A stretch of 64,000 nucleotides of DNA. Source: Hylemonella sp. (GTDB taxonomy: Bacteria > Pseudomonadota > Gammaproteobacteria > Burkholderiales > Burkholderiaceae_C). Location of the stretch: the NCBI RefSeq assembly GCF_027532185.1, contig NZ_JAPZSV010000002.1, positions 458,728 through 522,727 on the forward strand, in the 5' to 3' direction. Both the position numbers and the translations under genes were made by a program. The notes under the pieces were generated by a model. The model saw only the letters and a program-made list of their open reading frames with translations, had not been told where the DNA came from and did no database searches. This document shows positions 42,192-50,991 of the stretch, one piece after another; the stretch's first letter is position 1; each line of letters opens with the position of its first letter.

Positions 42192-43499
42192 TTAGGCCGG
42201 TGGCGCAGGGCTGCCAAGCAGTGGTTCCCCCTGCCCTCCGAGTTCAAGGGTGACGGCAAAGCCTTGCGTACAAGATGGCAGCCGCAGTTGCCCGCCATGC
42301 GCCCGCGCCACCCAGTGCGCGAGCACCAGGCCAAGGCCCGTCGGGCCTTCGGCATCGTCACTCGCCAGCGCCGCCTGCAGGGCCAGGCGCTGGGGCTCGC
42401 CCACACCCGGCCCGTCGTCCTGCAGTGCCAGGACATGTGGCGAGGGCGTGGTGATCTGCACCCGACGCGCACCATGACGCAGGGCGTTGTCGAGCAGGTT
42501 CAGCAGCGCCGCGGCCAGCAGGTCCGGGTCGGCGTCCACGCGCGCATCCGGGGCCACCTGCAGGTCCAGCCCTTCCACGGCGAGCCGCGGCAGCAGGCCC
42601 GCGAGTTCGACCATCTCGCGCCGCAGCTCCACGCCGCTGCGAAACAGCGCCAGCAAGGCCACCACCACGCGCTGCAGCCGGTTCGCCGCCGTGCGCACCC
42701 GCTGCAATCTCGGTTGCAAGGCCTCGGGTGCCTCGCGCAGGGCCACGGCCAGTTGCGCGTCCATACCCGCCAGCGGCGTACGCAAGGCGTGGGCCGCGTG
42801 CGCGCTGAAGGCGCGCTCCTGCGCCAGCCGACGCGCCAGCTGCGTGGCCAGCTCGTCGAGCGCCTGGTGCATGGGCTGCAATTCCTCACGCTCGGGCGGG
42901 CCCAGCGTGGCACCGGGCGCCAGCAGGTCGTGGCCGCGAAGACGGTCGGAGAGATGCTGCAGAGGCAGCAGCTCCTGTGCCACCCGCAGGCGCAGCCACA
43001 GGTACATCAACAGCGCCACGGCGAGTGTGGCCAGTGCCGCGTTGAACACCACCTCCCAGACGGCTTCCATCTGCTCGTCCTGCGACTGCGCCACATAGAG
43101 CATCCTGCCGCCATCGCCCACCGATGTGCCGTAGACGCGCCAGCCGGGCTGGTCCGAAAAACCGGGCATGGGCATGGCACTGAAGGCGTGCGTGGGCGCG
43201 TGCGACGAGGCCTGCAGAAGCCGTGGGGTCGGCCCGACGGCATGGTCCACGAGCTGCCAGGCATAGCGGTCGCTGGCCTGTGCCGGCACGACGACCAGGG
43301 GGCCCAAGGCCTCCGGCGAATCATCCAGTGTCGCCTGCATGGCCTCGGCCGCGCCCTGCAACGTGTCGTCCAGCAGCTCACGCACCTCGTGGCGCACGGC
43401 CAGCCAGACCGCGAGCGAGACCGCCACGCTCCACAGCACCGCCCCCAGCAACAGGGTACGCGCCAGGCGACGGCCTATGGAGGGCAAGTCTTGCGTCAT
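42192..43499 (-). CDS. Sensor histidine kinase (PmrB/QseC-like)
   Basis: A 435-residue membrane kinase. Helix 1 is at ~13-35, the periplasmic domain at ~36-150, and helix 2 at ~151-172. The H box HALRTPLAG has His237, and the ATP-binding boxes are NLLDNALRHGA (N), LQDDGPGV (G1) and GPTGLGLVLAHW (G2). The ATG overlaps the regulator stop (43496-43499). Its position next to eptA and a PAP2 gene suggests a PmrB-like role in sensing cationic peptides or metals, but no diagnostic iron-binding ExxE motif was seen in the short periplasmic part. Confidence 0.92.
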   Translation of the reverse strand: MTQDLPSIGRRLARTLLLGAVLWSVAVSLAVWLAVRHEVRELLDDTLQGAAEAMQATLDDSPEALGPLVVVPAQASDRYAWQLVDHAVGPTPRLLQASSHAPTHAFSAMPMPGFSDQPGWRVYGTSVGDGGRMLYVAQSQDEQMEAVWEVVFNAALATLAVALLMYLWLRLRVAQELLPLQHLSDRLRGHDLLAPGATLGPPEREELQPMHQALDELATQLARRLAQERAFSAHAAHALRTPLAGMDAQLAVALREAPEALQPRLQRVRTAANRLQRVVVALLALFRSGVELRREMVELAGLLPRLAVEGLDLQVAPDARVDADPDLLAAALLNLLDNALRHGARRVQITTPSPHVLALQDDGPGVGEPQRLALQAALASDDAEGPTGLGLVLAHWVARAHGGQLRLPSCTQGFAVTLELGGQGEPLLGSPAPPA

Positions 43500-44158
43500 C
43501 CTGCCTCCCCATTCACGCGGTAGCCCAGACCACGTACCGTTTCGATCAGCGTGGCGCCCAGCTTGCGCCGCAGGGCCGACACATGCACTTCCAGTGCATT
43601 GCTGGCGAGCTCTGCTTCGAAGCCCAGCACCAGGCGCTCGAGCTCGGCCTTGGGCACGATGCGCCCGGCGCGCAGCACCAGCGCCTCCAGCACCGCCCAT
43701 TCACGCGCCGTCAGGTCCACGCGCTCACCCTCGCGCCAGGCCGCGCGAGCCCCCAGGTCCAGCTCCACCGCGCCGAAGCGGCGACGCGACGTGCTGGCCC
43801 CTGCATGGCGACGGCTCACCGCGCGCAGCCGTGCCGCGAGCTCTTCGGGCGCAAAGGGTTTGACCAGGTAATCGTCGGCCCCGCTGTCCAGGCCTTCGAT
43901 GCGCTCGTGCAGGCGGTCGCGCGCCGTCAGCACCAGCGCGGGCGTGGCATCGCCGCTGGCTCGCCGCTGGCGCAACCACTGCAGGCCTGAGCCGTCGGGC
44001 AGTTGCCAGTCCACCAGCAGGGCATCAAAGGGCTCGCCACGCAGTGCGTCGACGCCAGCCAGGCTGCGGCACCAGTCCACCACGTGACCTTCCTCGCGCA
44101 GAAAGTCCTTCAGGCCTCCTCCGAGGGTCTCGTCGTCTTCGATCAGCAGCAGCCGCAT
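43496..44158 (-). CDS. OmpR-family response regulator (PmrA-like)
   Basis: A 220-residue regulator with a receiver domain (phosphorylation site Asp50 in LLVDWQLPDGSG; acidic LIEDD at 5-9; the conserved Lys in VKPF) and an OmpR-type winged helix at the C-terminus (SNALEVHVSALRRKLG, then VRGLGYRV). The ATG at 44158 is the right start; the TTG three codons earlier is less likely. It overlaps the kinase gene by four bases and is divergent from eptA, with a PmrA-like direct repeat in the gap. Confidence 0.94.
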   Translation of the reverse strand: MRLLLIEDDETLGGGLKDFLREEGHVVDWCRSLAGVDALRGEPFDALLVDWQLPDGSGLQWLRQRRASGDATPALVLTARDRLHERIEGLDSGADDYLVKPFAPEELAARLRAVSRRHAGASTSRRRFGAVELDLGARAAWREGERVDLTAREWAVLEALVLRAGRIVPKAELERLVLGFEAELASNALEVHVSALRRKLGATLIETVRGLGYRVNGEAG

Positions 44159-44195
44159 GATGGGCAAGACCTTAGCAGATGCCGGCGTCGTACTT

Positions 44196-44212
44196 CTTCA
44201 GGTCGGCTTCAG
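44196..44212 (+). promoter_or_regulatory. PmrA-like box CTTCAG-N5-CTTCAG
   Basis: Two CTTCAG hexamers with exactly five bases between them, the arrangement of PmrA boxes (consensus near CTTAAG-N5-CTTAAG). It lies in the 76-base gap between the regulator gene and eptA. It is only 22 bases before the eptA start, which is close for a normal activator site, so it might instead serve the regulator's own promoter. Confidence 0.5.
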
Positions 44213-44234
44213 GCTGGTGCGGCGCAATCGAGGG

Positions 44235-45902
44235 ATGTCCAGCGCCCCCGCCCCCACAACCCGCCTGCGGCCCATCGCCATCGAGCACCTCATCGTGCTG
44301 GCGAGCCTCTACTGGGTGCTCTCGGCCAACAGCCTGTTCTTCGAAGCGGCACTCCAGGGTCGTTCCTGGACCGAGGGCGCCACCTGGGGCTTTCTGGCCG
44401 CACTGGCGCTCGGGCTGTTCGGCCTGCACGTGCTGCTGCTGTCGCTCGTGGCCCACCACCGCACGGTCAAGTCCGTGCTCAGCCTGCTGCTGGTCTGTAC
44501 CGCGGCCAGCAGCTGGTTCATGCAGTCCTACGGCATCTACCTGGACCCGACCATGGTGCGCAATGTACTGCGCACCGATGTCGCCGAAGCGCGCGAGCTC
44601 TGGTCGGGTGCATTGCTGGTGCACCTGCTGCTCTACGCCGGTCTCCCCCTGCTACTGCTGCACAAGGTACAGATCGCCCCGCAAAGCTGGCGCCGGGCCG
44701 TGCTGCGCCGCGCGGCGCTGATCGGCGCCACGCTGCTGCTGTTGCTGGCCGTGCTCATGGCCATCTTCCAGCCCCTGGCTTCGCTGATGCGCAACCACAA
44801 GGACATGCGCTACCTGGCCACGCCCGCGAATCTGCTCTGGTCCACCGGCAGCGTCCTGGCCAGCGAATCGCGCGGCACCCTGCAGCCGCGCCAGCCCCTC
44901 GATCCCGACGCCCGGCTGGCATACGCACCTGGCCAGCGCCCGCGCGTGCTGGTGCTGGTGGTGGGCGAAACGGCGCGCGCCGCCAACTGGGGTCTGTCGG
45001 GCTATGCACGCCAGACCACGCCTGAGCTGGCCCGCCTGCCCGTGCTGAACATGGCGCAAGCCACGAGCTGCGGCACCAACACCGAAGTCTCGGTACCCTG
45101 CCTGTTCGCCCCGGTGGGTCGGCGCGACTACGATGAAACCCGTATCCGCGGCAGCGAGTCGCTGCTGCACCTGCTGACGCAGGCCGGCGTGACCGTGCAC
45201 TGGCGCGACAACCAGTCGGGCTGCAAAGGTGTGTGCGATGGTCTTCCGCAAGACAGCGTGGCAGCGCTCCATCCGCCGGGCCTGTGCGCTGAGGGTCGCT
45301 GCCTGGACGAGGGCCTGCTGGCCGGTCTGGACGCGCGCCTGTCCCAAGTCACCGGCACCCAGGTCTGGGTGCTGCACATGCTGGGTAACCACGGGCCTTC
45401 GTACTTCCGACGCTACCCCGCCGCCTACGCACGGTTTCAGCCCGCCTGCGAGCACGACGATCTGCGCCTGTGTACGCGCGAGGAGATCGTCAACGCCTAC
45501 GACAACGCCCTGCTCTACACCGACCACGTGCTGGCCAGCCTCATCGGCACCTTGCAGGCACACGCCGGACGCGTGGACAGCTTCATGCTGTATGTCTCCG
45601 ACCATGGCGAGTCGCTGGGCGAGAAGGGCCTGTACCTGCATGGCATGCCCTATGCCATCGCCCCGGGTGAGCAGACCCGCGTGCCCATGACGCTCTGGTG
45701 GTCGCAGGGCTGGGCGGCGCAGGGCGGGCTCGATCCAGCCTGCCTGCGCCAGCGCGCCGCGGCACCGGCGCAGCACGACCATGTGTTCCATACGGTGCTC
45801 GGCCTGCTGGAGGTGCAGAGCAAGGTCTATGACGCCGCCTGGGACCTCGGCGCGGGTTGTCACAGCCAGCGGACCGCTGCGCTCGCACCGACCTCGCCAT
45901 GA
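44235..45902 (+). CDS. eptA: Phosphoethanolamine-lipid A transferase (EptA/MCR family)
   Basis: A 555-residue inner-membrane enzyme that transfers phosphoethanolamine to lipid A and so lowers polymyxin binding. About five transmembrane helices occupy residues 18-205, followed by the periplasmic alkaline-phosphatase-like domain. The nucleophile Thr281 lies in SCGTNTEVSVPC, and zinc ligands are seen in LVVGETARAANWGLSGY and YVSDHGESLGE. Paired cysteines (CGTNTEVSVPC, CKGVC, CAEGRC) match the disulfides of the family. The PAP2 gene overlaps its stop by four bases. Confidence 0.94.
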   Translation: MSSAPAPTTRLRPIAIEHLIVLASLYWVLSANSLFFEAALQGRSWTEGATWGFLAALALGLFGLHVLLLSLVAHHRTVKSVLSLLLVCTAASSWFMQSYGIYLDPTMVRNVLRTDVAEARELWSGALLVHLLLYAGLPLLLLHKVQIAPQSWRRAVLRRAALIGATLLLLLAVLMAIFQPLASLMRNHKDMRYLATPANLLWSTGSVLASESRGTLQPRQPLDPDARLAYAPGQRPRVLVLVVGETARAANWGLSGYARQTTPELARLPVLNMAQATSCGTNTEVSVPCLFAPVGRRDYDETRIRGSESLLHLLTQAGVTVHWRDNQSGCKGVCDGLPQDSVAALHPPGLCAEGRCLDEGLLAGLDARLSQVTGTQVWVLHMLGNHGPSYFRRYPAAYARFQPACEHDDLRLCTREEIVNAYDNALLYTDHVLASLIGTLQAHAGRVDSFMLYVSDHGESLGEKGLYLHGMPYAIAPGEQTRVPMTLWWSQGWAAQGGLDPACLRQRAAAPAQHDHVFHTVLGLLEVQSKVYDAAWDLGAGCHSQRTAALAPTSP

Positions 45903-46636
45903 GGTCCTTGCCGCGCGTTCCGGGCGACCTCGTCGTGACGCTCACCACCTTGCTGCTCGTGCTGGCCTGGGATGCCAGCGGGCTGGACCTGCCTGTCTCA
46001 CGGATGCTCGCCAACGCCCGCGGCTTCCCTTGGCGCGACAACTGGCTGACCTACGATCTGCTGCACGAAGGCGGCCGACTGCTGGCCGCTCTGACCGTGC
46101 TGGCCCTGCTGCTGTACGCCCTGCTACCGCGCCCCCCGCAAGCCGGCGCGCGCCCTGCCGCGCGCTGGCGCGCGTTCGGCGCCGTGCTGCTCAACCTGGG
46201 GGCCGTGCCCGCGCTCAAGCGCAGCTCCCTGACCAGCTGCCCCTGGGACCTGGCTGAGTTTGGTGGCAGCGCGCGCTACGTCCCGCACTGGGACTGGGCC
46301 GTCTGGGACCTCGGGCCCGGGCACTGCTTCCCCTCAGGTCACGCGGTGGCGGGTTTTGCCTTCATCGCGCTCTACTTTGTCTGGCGCAGCAACCGGCCGT
46401 CATGGGCCCGGCGCGCCCTCTGGCTCTCGCTCGCTTTCGGTCTGGCCCTGGGACTCTCGCAGGTGCTGCGCGGCGCACACTACGTGAGCCACGTGGCCTG
46501 GTCGGCCTGGCTCTGCTGGACGCTGTCGGCCGCGGCCAGCGCACTGAGCCGCACACTGGCTCAGCCGCGGCGGCGCAGCGACACGCCGGCGAGCACCAGC
46601 AAGAGCACGCTGATGCCGGACATCCATACCCGATAA
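45899..46636 (+). CDS. PAP2-family phosphatase (lipid phosphatase)
   Basis: A 245-residue membrane protein with five to six helices. The PAP2 motifs are visible in modified form: LKRSSLTSCPWD near residue 107, the PSGHAVAGF motif near 143, and RGAHYVSHVAWS near 191, giving the catalytic histidines. PAP2 genes next to eptA/mcr are well known and are thought to remove lipid A phosphate or recycle undecaprenyl or diacylglycerol phosphate. The ATG overlaps the eptA stop. Its last 25 codons overlap the convergent sensor gene. Confidence 0.9.
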   Translation: MRSLPRVPGDLVVTLTTLLLVLAWDASGLDLPVSRMLANARGFPWRDNWLTYDLLHEGGRLLAALTVLALLLYALLPRPPQAGARPAARWRAFGAVLLNLGAVPALKRSSLTSCPWDLAEFGGSARYVPHWDWAVWDLGPGHCFPSGHAVAGFAFIALYFVWRSNRPSWARRALWLSLAFGLALGLSQVLRGAHYVSHVAWSAWLCWTLSAAASALSRTLAQPRRRSDTPASTSKSTLMPDIHTR

Positions 46637-47529
46637 CGGATGTGGCGCAGCCGTACCGGCGCCAGCGCGTCCTCCACCGCCGTGCCCACCGTCACCAGCA
46701 ACGGGTAGCCGTCCATGCGGCGATAGCCCAGCACACGCGTTACGCCATCGATCTCCTGCCCGTCGTCGACGAACGCTCCTATGGGTTGGGTGGTCTGCTG
46801 CTGAAACCACGGCAGGCGTTTGGCGTCCATGCCAAAGCGGCTCTGATGGCCGATCTTGCGTCCACGCACCACGCCGTCGAGGCCCGCAAGCTCAAGCAGG
46901 CCCTGGGCGCCCAGATCGGCCTCGTTGTAGAAAGCGGTGAAGTTGCCCGGGTCCACCGACATCACGACCACCCCCGCGAAACGGCCATCGGCGCGCGTGA
47001 TGCGTAGCGACATCGGCACCTGCCAGCTGCCCGAGACACGCCCGAGCACCGGCGGATTCACAAAGAGTGCGTCGTCCTGGCTCTCGCGCTGCAGGCGAAA
47101 AAAATCGCGGTCGGCGTAGTTGACGCGGCCCGTCGCCTGGCTGCTGCTGACGATCTCGCCACGCTCGTCCACCACGCTGATGATCCTGAACATGGACTCG
47201 CGGATCACGCCCTGCTGGACCCAGGCGGAGAGTGGCAGGCGCGCACCCTGGCGCAGGTACTGCTCACGCACAAAAGCCGCCACCTGTTCGGCCGCCTTGA
47301 GCGTGCGGTAGACCTGCTGCTCGTAGGCTGCCGCCAGCTGCGCACTGGACTGCAGGGCCGCCGACAGCGCCTGCCGGCGTTCGAGGGCGATACGACGCTC
47401 GACCAGCCACCAGAGGCTGGCCAGCAGCGCAGCGCAGGTCAACAGGATCGCCAAGCGGCGCCCGATGCGATCGCGACGAGGTGGCTGCGCGGCAGGCCGG
47501 GACGGCGGAAGGGAGGAAGCGTGGGACAT
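46561..47529 (-). CDS. Membrane-bound dCache/PDC sensor without output domain
   Basis: A 322-residue protein with helix 1 at ~27-44, an extracytoplasmic dCache-like sensor (~45-295; SVVDERGEIVSSSQATGRV, YADRDFFRLQ and MSVDPGNF segments typical of PDC folds), and helix 2 at ~299-317. It then stops after LRRRG. Proteins of this type normally continue with HAMP and GGDEF, kinase or chemoreceptor domains, none of which follows in any frame. The 3' end overlaps PAP2 by 76 bases, suggesting that a rearrangement removed the output domain. It follows the zinc-ribbon gene by 60 bases on the same strand. Confidence 0.75.
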   Translation of the reverse strand: MSHASSLPPSRPAAQPPRRDRIGRRLAILLTCAALLASLWWLVERRIALERRQALSAALQSSAQLAAAYEQQVYRTLKAAEQVAAFVREQYLRQGARLPLSAWVQQGVIRESMFRIISVVDERGEIVSSSQATGRVNYADRDFFRLQRESQDDALFVNPPVLGRVSGSWQVPMSLRITRADGRFAGVVVMSVDPGNFTAFYNEADLGAQGLLELAGLDGVVRGRKIGHQSRFGMDAKRLPWFQQQTTQPIGAFVDDGQEIDGVTRVLGYRRMDGYPLLVTVGTAVEDALAPVRLRHIRYRVWMSGISVLLLVLAGVSLRRRG

Positions 47530-47589
47530 GCCGTTTGGCCGGACCGAACAAAAAGAGGCCGCCAGTCTATCGTGCGGACATTGCGTGCC

Positions 47590-48432
47590 TCAAGGATTGC
47601 AGTGCGCGCATTGCGCCGGCTCGGCGTACTGCCGGTCGCTGCGCGGCCGGACCTCCCGGTGCTGACAGGCCGGGCACTGCAGCACCTCGGCACGGTACGT
47701 CTGCGTGGGGCTGCCGCAATCGCGGCACGGCAGGCCGGGCTCTCGGCCCGCCAGGCCGTAGCCCGGTGCATGGCAGGCGGGGCATTCGGTCTGCAGGCGC
47801 TGCAGCAGGTCCTGCGTGGCCTCGGCGATGCGTTGCATGCGCGTGGGGTTGGCGTGGGCCCGCAGATCGTTTTCGGCGTGGACCTGGCCGTTGTGGGCCG
47901 CAGCCTGGCAACGCTCGAAGCTCGCACGCAGCGCGCCCCAGTCGGCCAGGCCCTTGTCCAGCCGCGGATCGTCCGGGCCTGCGGGCCGCAACACCAGCTG
48001 GTGCTCTGGAAAACCCTGCTGCTGCGCGTATTGCTCCAGCGCGGCCCAGTCCGCGGTCTGCAGCTGGGCACTCCGCGCCGCGCCCTGGGCCACGCCCACC
48101 ACCTCGAGGCCGAGCCGGTCGTCGAGCAAGATCACCATCTCGACATTCCAGGCGAACATGCCGGTCCAGGGATCGGCCGCGAAGCTGCCCTCGCTGGCCA
48201 GACCGACGGGCAGCCCCGACCGTTCCATGCCGATGCGGGCCTTGCGCCGCGCCGCAGCCAGCTGCGTGCCTGGGCGCGGCTTGTCACGTGTGAAGGTGCC
48301 CAGCTGATCGGTGTCATAGCCCGTCACGAGCTGCACGCGGCAGCCCAGCGCGGGTTCGAGTGCGGGCGCGATCACCCGCTCCTTGCCATGTTGTGTCAAC
48401 AGGGCAATGCTTTGCCCTCGGTAGCGCGACAT
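47590..48432 (-). CDS. DUF6671-like protein with zinc-ribbon C-terminus
   Basis: A 280-residue protein starting MSRYRGQSIALLTQHGKE, overlapping the end of dabA by 37 bases. The N-terminal ~210 residues form an alpha/beta domain with the conserved patches LVTGYDTDQLGTFTRD and GLASEGSFAADP. The C-terminus carries four Cys-x2-Cys knuckles (CPAC, CRDC, CPAC, CAHC) that could bind two zinc ions. I believe it matches DUF6671, whose function is unknown. The tight overlap with dabA implies translational coupling and a role linked to inorganic carbon uptake or to zinc handling for DabA. Confidence 0.72.
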   Translation of the reverse strand: MSRYRGQSIALLTQHGKERVIAPALEPALGCRVQLVTGYDTDQLGTFTRDKPRPGTQLAAARRKARIGMERSGLPVGLASEGSFAADPWTGMFAWNVEMVILLDDRLGLEVVGVAQGAARSAQLQTADWAALEQYAQQQGFPEHQLVLRPAGPDDPRLDKGLADWGALRASFERCQAAAHNGQVHAENDLRAHANPTRMQRIAEATQDLLQRLQTECPACHAPGYGLAGREPGLPCRDCGSPTQTYRAEVLQCPACQHREVRPRSDRQYAEPAQCAHCNP

Positions 48433-50981
48433 TCGGTCTCCAGTTCCTGCCAACGCCCTGAGGCGTAGCGCAGGAGCTGATCACCGTCGTAGCGCCACAG
48501 GTGTAGCCATCCATTGTCCAGCAACTGGCGCACCACCGCATGCTTGCCGATCACGGCCTCGATGGCTGACCCCGGCGCATCGATCACCACCGTCAGGCGC
48601 AGCGGCTCGTGGACCCAGCGCTGACCGTCGTGGAGCGACTGCTCCGACAGGCCAATGCGTAGGTCGCCGCCATTGCCCTCGAACACGCCCAGCGTGCCGC
48701 CCACGACGTTGTGCAGTACCTTGTTGCCGCTGCCCAGGCGCTTGGGCTCGCAGGTCGAGGCGTGGTACTGCCAGTTGATCCAGTGCGTGACCAGCATGGG
48801 CGCGGTCATCAGCAACTCCAGCACGCTGCCGTCAGCGTCACGCACGGCCTCGTAGTCGTGCAGGAAGCTGCGGCCATCCAGCACGGCGCCCAGGGTACGC
48901 CAGCGCGGCGCGATGATGAAGGCCGCATTGCCCGCCAACCCCCATTCGGGCCGGGTCTGGGCCCCGTCGTTGGCGCGACGGCGCAGCTGCTCGTGCAGCG
49001 CGTCGCGTGCTGCGCCCGGGTCCAGGCCCAGCAGCGGCGCGCGCTCGCGCCGCACCTGGTCGCAGGCCTGGGCAAAGACCGGTTGCAGCCGCGCCCAGCG
49101 CTCGCGCGCCTGGGTGGGCAGCAGGTCCAGGTCGTGGCCCTCGATCTCGTCCGTGGTGGTGTTGTGCAGCGCCGCCACGAAGACCGTCGCCGAGGGGATC
49201 ACCAGGCCCTGCGCGCTCAGGCCGGCACGCACCGCCGGGTCGTTGAGCAGCTGGGCCAGGACCCGCGCATTGACCTCGCCGGTCTGGCCACAGCAGGCGC
49301 CGCAGTCCAGCGCCGCGGCATGCGCGTTGTTGGCGCTCTGACTGCCGTGGCCTACCAGCAGCACCAGCGGCGCGAGATCATGGTCCAGTCCCATGGCGTG
49401 CAGCACGCGCTGTGCCAGCGCCACCTTGGCATCCAGATCCAGGCCCACGAGCATGGGCCGGCAGACCGGGCGGTAACGCGCGGGCAAACCACTCTGGTCG
49501 CCGCGCTCGCGCTCGCGTGTCGATGGCTGCAGCCACTCACCGAGCTTGCTCAGGTAGCCCAGACCCGCGGCCTCGACGAAGGAATAGGCTGCGCTGGGCC
49601 AGCGGCTGCTGGCCGCCCACTGCTCGGACCAGGCGAAGCGCTGGCGGCGCGCCAGTGCCGCATCGGCCGTCTCATCGCGTCGCGCGGGCACGGCCGGGCG
49701 TACCAGGTCCTGCACCTCCATGGCCGGCGCCAGCAGGCCGGGCAGTTGGGGCCGGCGCGCCTGGGTGGCCAGCGGCGTGTAGGCCACGGGCAGGCCAAAG
49801 AAACCGGCAAAGCCGACCGTCTGGATCGCGGGCCAGGCCGCCTCCAGCGCGCGACGCAGCGGCTCGCTGCGCACGTCGATACAGAAGGCCGCCTGCACCT
49901 CGATGCCCTCGGCGCCAAGCACCGGCTGCACGCCGCCCACGGCCTGCAGCTTGCGCGCCAGCGCGCGCTGGTAACCCTGCTCCAACGCCAGCTGCCAGAC
50001 CTCATCCACCAGCAAGTCATTGGACGCGCGCGCCAGCCACTCGCCGTCGTGGCGCCATTCCTCCTGCAGGTTGGCGAAGGCGCGGCGCGCGCTGTCGTCG
50101 TCCTTGCACTCGAGCAGGATGGCACCCCAGGCCAGACGGATGGCCAGCAGCTCGCGCAGATGCGGGTCGCTGCGCCCTTCGAGCCTGGCCTGCCAGCCCA
50201 GGTAGGCACACCAGGAGGCCCAGCCGTTGACCGTCAGCAGCACCGATTCCAGGTAGTCCGCCCACACCGCCTGGGGCAGGCCCAGGCGCTGCAGCACCCA
50301 ACGCTCGGCATCTTCCCGCGTGGCCGGCAGCGCGTGCAGCGCGCGGCTCAGGTGCGGCAGGCCCATGAGCAGGCCGATGCCGTGGTCGTGCGTCAGCGTG
50401 TCGCGCCAGAAGGCATAGAGCCCCTGCTGCTGCGCGGGCTGCCAGTCAGCTTGGTGTTCGTCGAAATAGGCCGCACAGGTCTGGCTGACCTGGTGCGTGA
50501 CGGCCTGGCGCCAGGACAGGCGGGTGTGACGGTCGGGGTCGTCGTCGAGCACATCGATCAGCAGCGGCAGCTGGTGGGCTGGCTCGGGCGAGCGCAGCGC
50601 CGCCAGGCAGTCGGCCACCTGCAGACCGGCGGACTGCGCCGCGGGCAGCTCACGCAGCGCGGCTTTCAGGTCAGCCTCGCTCACGCGGCCGCTGTCCCAG
50701 GCCTGCCGCAGGTAGTCGCGCGCTGGAAACACGCGGATGCCGCCCAGCACGGCCATGCGCGCGGCCACCTCGCGCACGGGGCGGCCAATGCGACCCCAGT
50801 GCGGGTTGACGGCAATGGCCCGGTCCAGCGGCCAAGCCGGCGCAATGGCCTCGCAGGCTTGTGCGCAGGCGGCCTCGATGGCGCGGGCCAAGGCCGCATC
50901 GATGGGCTCGCCGCCATGGGCCGGCGCGGGAGTGAGGAAAGGTTGAGGGTTCGTGTCCAAGGCTGACTCCAGGGTGTTCAT
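48396..50981 (-). CDS. dabA: DAB inorganic carbon transporter, subunit DabA
   Basis: An 861-residue DUF2309 protein, the beta-carbonic-anhydrase-like part of the energy-coupled DAB pump that traps CO2 as bicarbonate. The putative zinc ligands are Cys367 and Asp369 (CIDVRSE), His545 (VGHGSQSANN) and Cys560 (LDCGACCG); the last two have the 15-residue spacing of the Halothiobacillus protein. The ATG ending at 50981 is chosen because it precedes conserved sequence and lies 10 bases after dabB; a longer frame is a shadow of dabB. It forms an operon with dabB upstream and the zinc-ribbon gene downstream. Confidence 0.93.
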   Translation of the reverse strand: MNTLESALDTNPQPFLTPAPAHGGEPIDAALARAIEAACAQACEAIAPAWPLDRAIAVNPHWGRIGRPVREVAARMAVLGGIRVFPARDYLRQAWDSGRVSEADLKAALRELPAAQSAGLQVADCLAALRSPEPAHQLPLLIDVLDDDPDRHTRLSWRQAVTHQVSQTCAAYFDEHQADWQPAQQQGLYAFWRDTLTHDHGIGLLMGLPHLSRALHALPATREDAERWVLQRLGLPQAVWADYLESVLLTVNGWASWCAYLGWQARLEGRSDPHLRELLAIRLAWGAILLECKDDDSARRAFANLQEEWRHDGEWLARASNDLLVDEVWQLALEQGYQRALARKLQAVGGVQPVLGAEGIEVQAAFCIDVRSEPLRRALEAAWPAIQTVGFAGFFGLPVAYTPLATQARRPQLPGLLAPAMEVQDLVRPAVPARRDETADAALARRQRFAWSEQWAASSRWPSAAYSFVEAAGLGYLSKLGEWLQPSTRERERGDQSGLPARYRPVCRPMLVGLDLDAKVALAQRVLHAMGLDHDLAPLVLLVGHGSQSANNAHAAALDCGACCGQTGEVNARVLAQLLNDPAVRAGLSAQGLVIPSATVFVAALHNTTTDEIEGHDLDLLPTQARERWARLQPVFAQACDQVRRERAPLLGLDPGAARDALHEQLRRRANDGAQTRPEWGLAGNAAFIIAPRWRTLGAVLDGRSFLHDYEAVRDADGSVLELLMTAPMLVTHWINWQYHASTCEPKRLGSGNKVLHNVVGGTLGVFEGNGGDLRIGLSEQSLHDGQRWVHEPLRLTVVIDAPGSAIEAVIGKHAVVRQLLDNGWLHLWRYDGDQLLRYASGRWQELETECRATEGKALPC

Positions 50982-50991
50982 CGTCGTGCTC

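Noticed and set aside
47521..48468. Plus-strand frames over the zinc-ribbon gene as an alternative coding strand
   Set aside because: The minus-strand frame has regularly spaced Cys-x2-Cys motifs and overlaps dabA in operon fashion; the plus frames have none.
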